Translations under genes and position numbers: made by a program
Part shown: piece after piece, positions 5,540-7,917 of the stretch
How the letters are laid out: every line of letters starts with the position of its first letter
Position numbering within the stretch: position 1 is the stretch's first letter
Notes under the pieces: model-generated
What the model saw: only the letters and a program-made list of their open reading frames with translations
Database searches by the model: none
What the model was told of the DNA's origin: nothing
Source of the DNA: an uncultured Oscillospiraceae bacterium
GTDB lineage: Bacteria > Bacillota > Clostridia > Oscillospirales > Oscillospiraceae
Length of the DNA: 7,917 bases
Assembly (NCBI GenBank): GCA_910588455.1
Contig: CAJUPG010000083.1
Span: 1 to 7,917, forward strand
Reading direction: 5' to 3'

Positions 5540-5572
5540 TTTTCCTGTGAAATTCTTGCGATTTCCTTGCAA
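5540..5572 (-). promoter_or_regulatory. three tandem 11-bp direct repeats, likely VanR operator of the vanG promoter
   Basis: Starting four bases after the vanS stop codon, three abutting 11-mers read leftward as TTGCAAGGAAA, TCGCAAGAATT and TCACAGGAAAA (consensus TYRCARGRAWW). An 11-bp direct-repeat spacing is the hallmark of OmpR/PhoB-family regulators, the family of VanR, and the place matches the regulated promoter ahead of the ligase gene in known van clusters. No good -35/-10 pair was found between here and the hairpin; a weak -10 such as TTCAAA would fit an activator-dependent promoter. Binding by VanR is inferred. Confidence 0.6.
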
Positions 5573-5576
5573 TTCT

Positions 5577-6674
5577 TTAAAGATTCGGCAAACAGACAGC
5601 AATGGTAGTCACTCCGTTTTCGCTTTGAGCGGAGATGGTCCCGCCGTGGAGCTGAACGATCTCCTTGGCTATGGCCAAGCCAAGGCCCGCGCCTCCCGTC
5701 CCGGAGGCGCGGGAGCTGTCCAGCCGGAAGAACTGCTCAAAAATACGGCGCAGCTTCTCGGGCGGGATGGTGATCCCGGTGTTGGCAAAGGTGAGGGTGA
5801 TCCCCTCCTCCCCCTGTTCGGCGGAAATACGGACCACGGTACCCGGCGTGCTGTAGTGACAGGCGTTGCGCAGCAGGTTGTCGAACACCCGGGCCAGCTT
5901 GTCCGGGTCGCAGGGGTAGGGCAGGCGCTCGGGCAGAAACAGCCGGCAGGTCAGTCCCGCCTCCTCCAGCATGGGGGCGAACTCGTCGGCCACCTGTTGG
6001 AGCATCCGGGTCAGGTCCACCGGCCGCTTCTCCAGCTCTAAACGGGTGAGGTTAAAGCGGGTGATGTCGAAGAACTCGTTGATAAGGTCCTCCAGCCGTT
6101 CTGCCTTGTCCAGGGCCACCCCGGTATAGCGGGCCCGGAGGGCGGGGGAGATGTCCGGCTCGTCCCGCAAAAGGGTCAGATAGCCGATGATGCTGGTGAG
6201 GGGCGTTTTCAGGTCGTGAGCCAGATAAACAATCAGGTCGTTTTTCCTCTGCTCTGCCTCTCTTGCCGCCATGGCATCCCGCAGCGCCCGCTCCCGGGCC
6301 AGGTTCAACTGGTTCTCAGTGTCCTTGAGCGCGTCAGGCAGGGTGATGGGCTCCTCCCCAGGATGCGCCAGACGATCCGCCGCGGCCGTCAACGCCTCCA
6401 GATATTGAAAAGGACGGGAGATCGTCCAATAACTGATGGCAACCCAGCCGGCCAGAGTCAGAACGCCGTCCAGCAGCAGTACATTCTGGTGGGCCCAGTG
6501 GATCAGAGGATACAGCAGTTCTCTGCCGTTCCATGACTTGGAGCCGCAGATTGAGTAGGCCAGCAGCGCCGCCCCCGCTACCCCGCCGGCCCAGGCCAGC
6601 AGAAAGAACAGGTACTGAATCCAGAACTGAAAGGAACGCCTGCTGTGGGCAAAATGTTTTTTCTCAGCCTTCAA
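5577..6674 (-). CDS. vanS: VanS-type sensor histidine kinase
   Basis: Membrane histidine kinase, probably sensing glycopeptide or cell-wall stress and phosphorylating VanR. Of 365 residues, two membrane spans lie at about 17-41 and 64-84 with a short outside loop (about 22 residues), as in the small-loop VanS types. A linker helix with QRKNDLIVYLAHDLKTPLTS follows, with phospho-acceptor H153. The kinase core has an N-box (DKLARVFDNLLRNACHYS, about 258-275), a G1 region (FANTGITIP, with Asn where many kinases have Asp, as usual in VanS), the F-box IFEQFFRLDSSR (311-322) and the G2 box GTGGAGLGLAIAKEIV (325-340). It starts at a TTG at 6674 overlapping the vanR stop by 11 bases, with GGGGAGTGGGG just upstream; no better in-frame start exists. 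Coupled to vanR. Its stop lies four bases before the putative VanR repeats. Confidence 0.93.
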   Translation of the reverse strand: MKAEKKHFAHSRRSFQFWIQYLFFLLAWAGGVAGAALLAYSICGSKSWNGRELLYPLIHWAHQNVLLLDGVLTLAGWVAISYWTISRPFQYLEALTAAADRLAHPGEEPITLPDALKDTENQLNLARERALRDAMAAREAEQRKNDLIVYLAHDLKTPLTSIIGYLTLLRDEPDISPALRARYTGVALDKAERLEDLINEFFDITRFNLTRLELEKRPVDLTRMLQQVADEFAPMLEEAGLTCRLFLPERLPYPCDPDKLARVFDNLLRNACHYSTPGTVVRISAEQGEEGITLTFANTGITIPPEKLRRIFEQFFRLDSSRASGTGGAGLGLAIAKEIVQLHGGTISAQSENGVTTIAVCLPNL

Positions 6675-7356
6675 TGGTGTACCCCACTCCCCACACAGTT
6701 TTGACGAATTTCGGTTTTCGGCTGGGCTCGTCCATCTTCTCCCGCAGGCGGGCGATGTGGCTCATAACAGTGTTGTTGCTGTCCAGATACTTCTCCCCCC
6801 AAACAGCCTCGAACAGTTCCTCGCTGGACACCACCTGCCCCCGCTTCTCGCACAGATACCACAGGATGGAGAACTCCAACGGCGTCAGAGACAACTCCCT
6901 GCCGTAGAGCAGGCACCTGTGGGTGGACTTGGAAATTTGCAAGCCCCGAAAGTCGAACTCCTCTGGCATCCCCTGATACTGCTGGTTGTAGCGTGTGTAC
7001 CGCCGCAGCTGGGTCTTCACGCGGGCCACTAACTCCAGAGGGTTGAAGGGCTTGGTGACGTAGTCGTCCGCGCCCAGGGTCAGGCCGGTGATTTTGTCCA
7101 TGCCCTCCACCCGGGCGGTGAGCATGATGATGGGGAACAAGTGCTTCTCCCGAATCTTTTGACACAGAGTGAAGCCATCCATGTCAGGAAGCATCACATC
7201 CAGAATGGCTAAACCGGGTGGAAATGCCTCCACGCTTTCCAGCGCTGGAGCGGCACTGTTGAATTTGCGGACCGCAAAGCCCTCGTTGGTCAGATAAACC
7301 TCCACCAGGTCAGCGATAGCCTCCTCGTCATCCACAACCAGAATCTGCTGAGGCAT
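6664..7356 (-). CDS. vanR: VanR-type response regulator
   Basis: OmpR/PhoB-family transcription regulator, partner of the adjacent VanS. Of 230 residues, the receiver domain (1-115) shows the acidic pocket D9-D10, phospho-acceptor D53 in LAILDVMLPDMDG, T80 (IIMLTAR) and K102 (YVTKPFNPLEL). The winged-helix DNA-binding domain (about 130-230) has LSLTPLEFSILWYLCEKRGQ, SSEELFEAVWG and FVKTVWGVGYTIEG. The similarity to VanR of the vanG type is strong across the receiver. The ATG at 7356 was chosen because AGGAGG (7371-7366) is 9 bases upstream and the protein begins as VanR should; an upstream start would add 30 unlike residues through the promoter. First gene of the operon. The tandem repeats ahead of vanG are its likely target. 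Confidence 0.94.
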   Translation of the reverse strand: MPQQILVVDDEEAIADLVEVYLTNEGFAVRKFNSAAPALESVEAFPPGLAILDVMLPDMDGFTLCQKIREKHLFPIIMLTARVEGMDKITGLTLGADDYVTKPFNPLELVARVKTQLRRYTRYNQQYQGMPEEFDFRGLQISKSTHRCLLYGRELSLTPLEFSILWYLCEKRGQVVSSEELFEAVWGEKYLDSNNTVMSHIARLREKMDEPSRKPKFVKTVWGVGYTIEG

Positions 7357-7397
7357 ATACGGACACCTCCTCCATAAAACCGTTCCGTGATAGAGGC

Positions 7398-7426
7398 AGT
7401 ATACCATATTTCTCAAAATGCGGGAA
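7398..7426 (-). promoter_or_regulatory. putative promoter of vanRS
   Basis: Leftward, a good -10 TATACT (7403-7398) sits 17 bases after a poor -35 (TTCCCG, 7426-7421), about 40 bases before the vanR ATG. No clear copy of the 11-bp repeats seen ahead of vanG was found here, so vanRS may be expressed at a low basal level rather than self-activated. Confidence 0.5.
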
Positions 7427-7446
7427 GTGTTTTTACCAGTAATCAT

Positions 7447-7605
7447 TCAGCCTGCCTTTTCCGCAAATTCACGGATATACCGGTCTGTTGTCTGTGAACT
7501 GAGGGGCGAAGGAATAGCAGGATAAACGCGTACCGCCTTGGCGGCGTCCCGCTGGTTCACATCGTCCTGCGGCGCGGGCCGGGGAGACGGAACGCGGGAG
7601 TTTTG
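7447..7605 (-). pseudogene. tail of an unidentified protein, probably a broken gene
   Basis: A minus-strand frame open from 7605 to a TGA at 7447-7449 encodes, in its last 37 codons (from a GTG at 7560), NQRDAAKAVRVYP...SSQTTDRYIREFAEKAG. The middle codons (GAC GCC GCC AAG GCG) end in G or C, as in local genes, which supports past coding. Upstream a stop (TGA, 7606-7608) breaks the frame. In another frame a further plausible piece (PLYIDAIDKTPAFRLPG, about 7585-7640) precedes it, so a frameshift or decay is likely. No family was recognised. It lies 20 bases from the vanRS -35 box. Chance reading frames in GC-rich DNA are the alternative. Confidence 0.3.
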
Positions 7606-7727
7606 TCAATGGCGTCAATATATAGGGGGTGGCTCCTGGTTTGGCGTCCGGATGCCAGTGGTGCTTACAGCGTCAAGAGGAAATATTCTTTGATGGCTCT
7701 GCGCTAAGTTAATATGCGTAATATACA

Positions 7728-7917
7728 TTATTTTTCAACGCGAGCATATAGCCTGACAAACCCTTCGTCCTGCATCACTTCGAAAGCAATCTCATCGCCG
7801 TATTCGATGTGAGAATATCCACCGTCTGGATAGTCATAATATGTATTTTCTCCACCAGTGAATTCTAAGAGCCTGTTTAATATCTTCTGATGAGGATGGC
7901 AATGAGGGCGAAAGTAA
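7728..7917 (-). CDS. C-terminal part of an unidentified protein, runs off the right edge
   Basis: The minus-strand frame entering from the right edge stays open for 62 codons and ends at TAA (7730-7728). It carries an acidic, aromatic-rich tail with GGENTYYDYPDGGYSHIEYG, DEIAFEVMQDEGFVRLYARV and EK. The N-terminal part lies outside the window. Base composition here is clearly more A/T-rich than in the van genes, which hints at a different origin. The steady pattern of hydrophobic and acidic residues up to the stop suggests a real protein end, but no family or motif is recognised. Confidence 0.5.
   Translation of the reverse strand, partial: YFRPHCHPHQKILNRLLEFTGGENTYYDYPDGGYSHIEYGDEIAFEVMQDEGFVRLYARVEK

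Noticed and set aside
7357..7446. 30-residue N-terminal extension of VanR
   Set aside because: It would translate the -10 promoter region and the ribosome binding site, and VanR proteins begin at the MPQQILVVDDE-like start.
7533..7544. CCGCC-TT-GGCGG mini-palindrome
   Set aside because: The loop is only two bases and no T-run follows, so it is not a terminator; it lies in a GC-rich coding-like stretch.
1..7917. CRISPR array, rRNA, prophage or plasmid origin
   Set aside because: No spaced repeats, ribosomal RNA segments, structural phage genes or iteron clusters were seen.

Overview
The window looks like a GC-rich, gut-type Clostridia genome (Oscillospiraceae-like). This is inferred from codon use, from the TATAAT-type promoters and strong purine-rich ribosome binding sites, and from the gene families present. 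No species can be named from the sequence alone.

Left part (1-2205): the 5' part of a tRNA-Thr(UGU) is read leftward from a good promoter. Two small overlapping rightward genes follow: a 77-residue helical protein and a sigma-region-4-like helix-turn-helix protein. Then comes a complete asparaginyl-tRNA synthetase gene (asnS) with its own promoter.

Middle (2206-2710): about 500 bases hold no intact gene. They contain debris on the minus strand: a broken lipoprotein-like reading frame, a 15-bp perfect hairpin that may be a shared terminator, and a fragment of an IS256-type transposase.

Right part (7356 down to 2711, all minus strand): a compact D-Ala-D-Ser (vanG-type) vancomycin-resistance-like operon. 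The order of transcription is vanR, vanS, vanG-like ligase, a shrunken vanXY, a hexapeptide-repeat acetyltransferase, and a soluble alanine/serine racemase. VanR and VanS would sense and signal. The ligase would make D-Ala-D-Ser, and the racemase would supply D-Ser (or D-Ala). The vanXY gene, which should remove D-Ala-ended precursors, keeps its two ends and its central zinc-motif segment but has lost two internal blocks in frame, including the catalytic EPWH region. The usual membrane domain of VanT is absent, and a soluble CysE-like acetyltransferase sits where it would be encoded. Between vanS and vanG lie three tandem 11-bp repeats (a likely VanR operator) and a strong hairpin plus T6 run that ends exactly at the vanG ATG and buries its Shine-Dalgarno sequence. 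Together these suggest a tightly gated, perhaps silent or repurposed, cluster.

Right edge (7447-7917): the tail of an unidentified, probably broken gene, and the last 62 codons of another unidentified protein running off the window.
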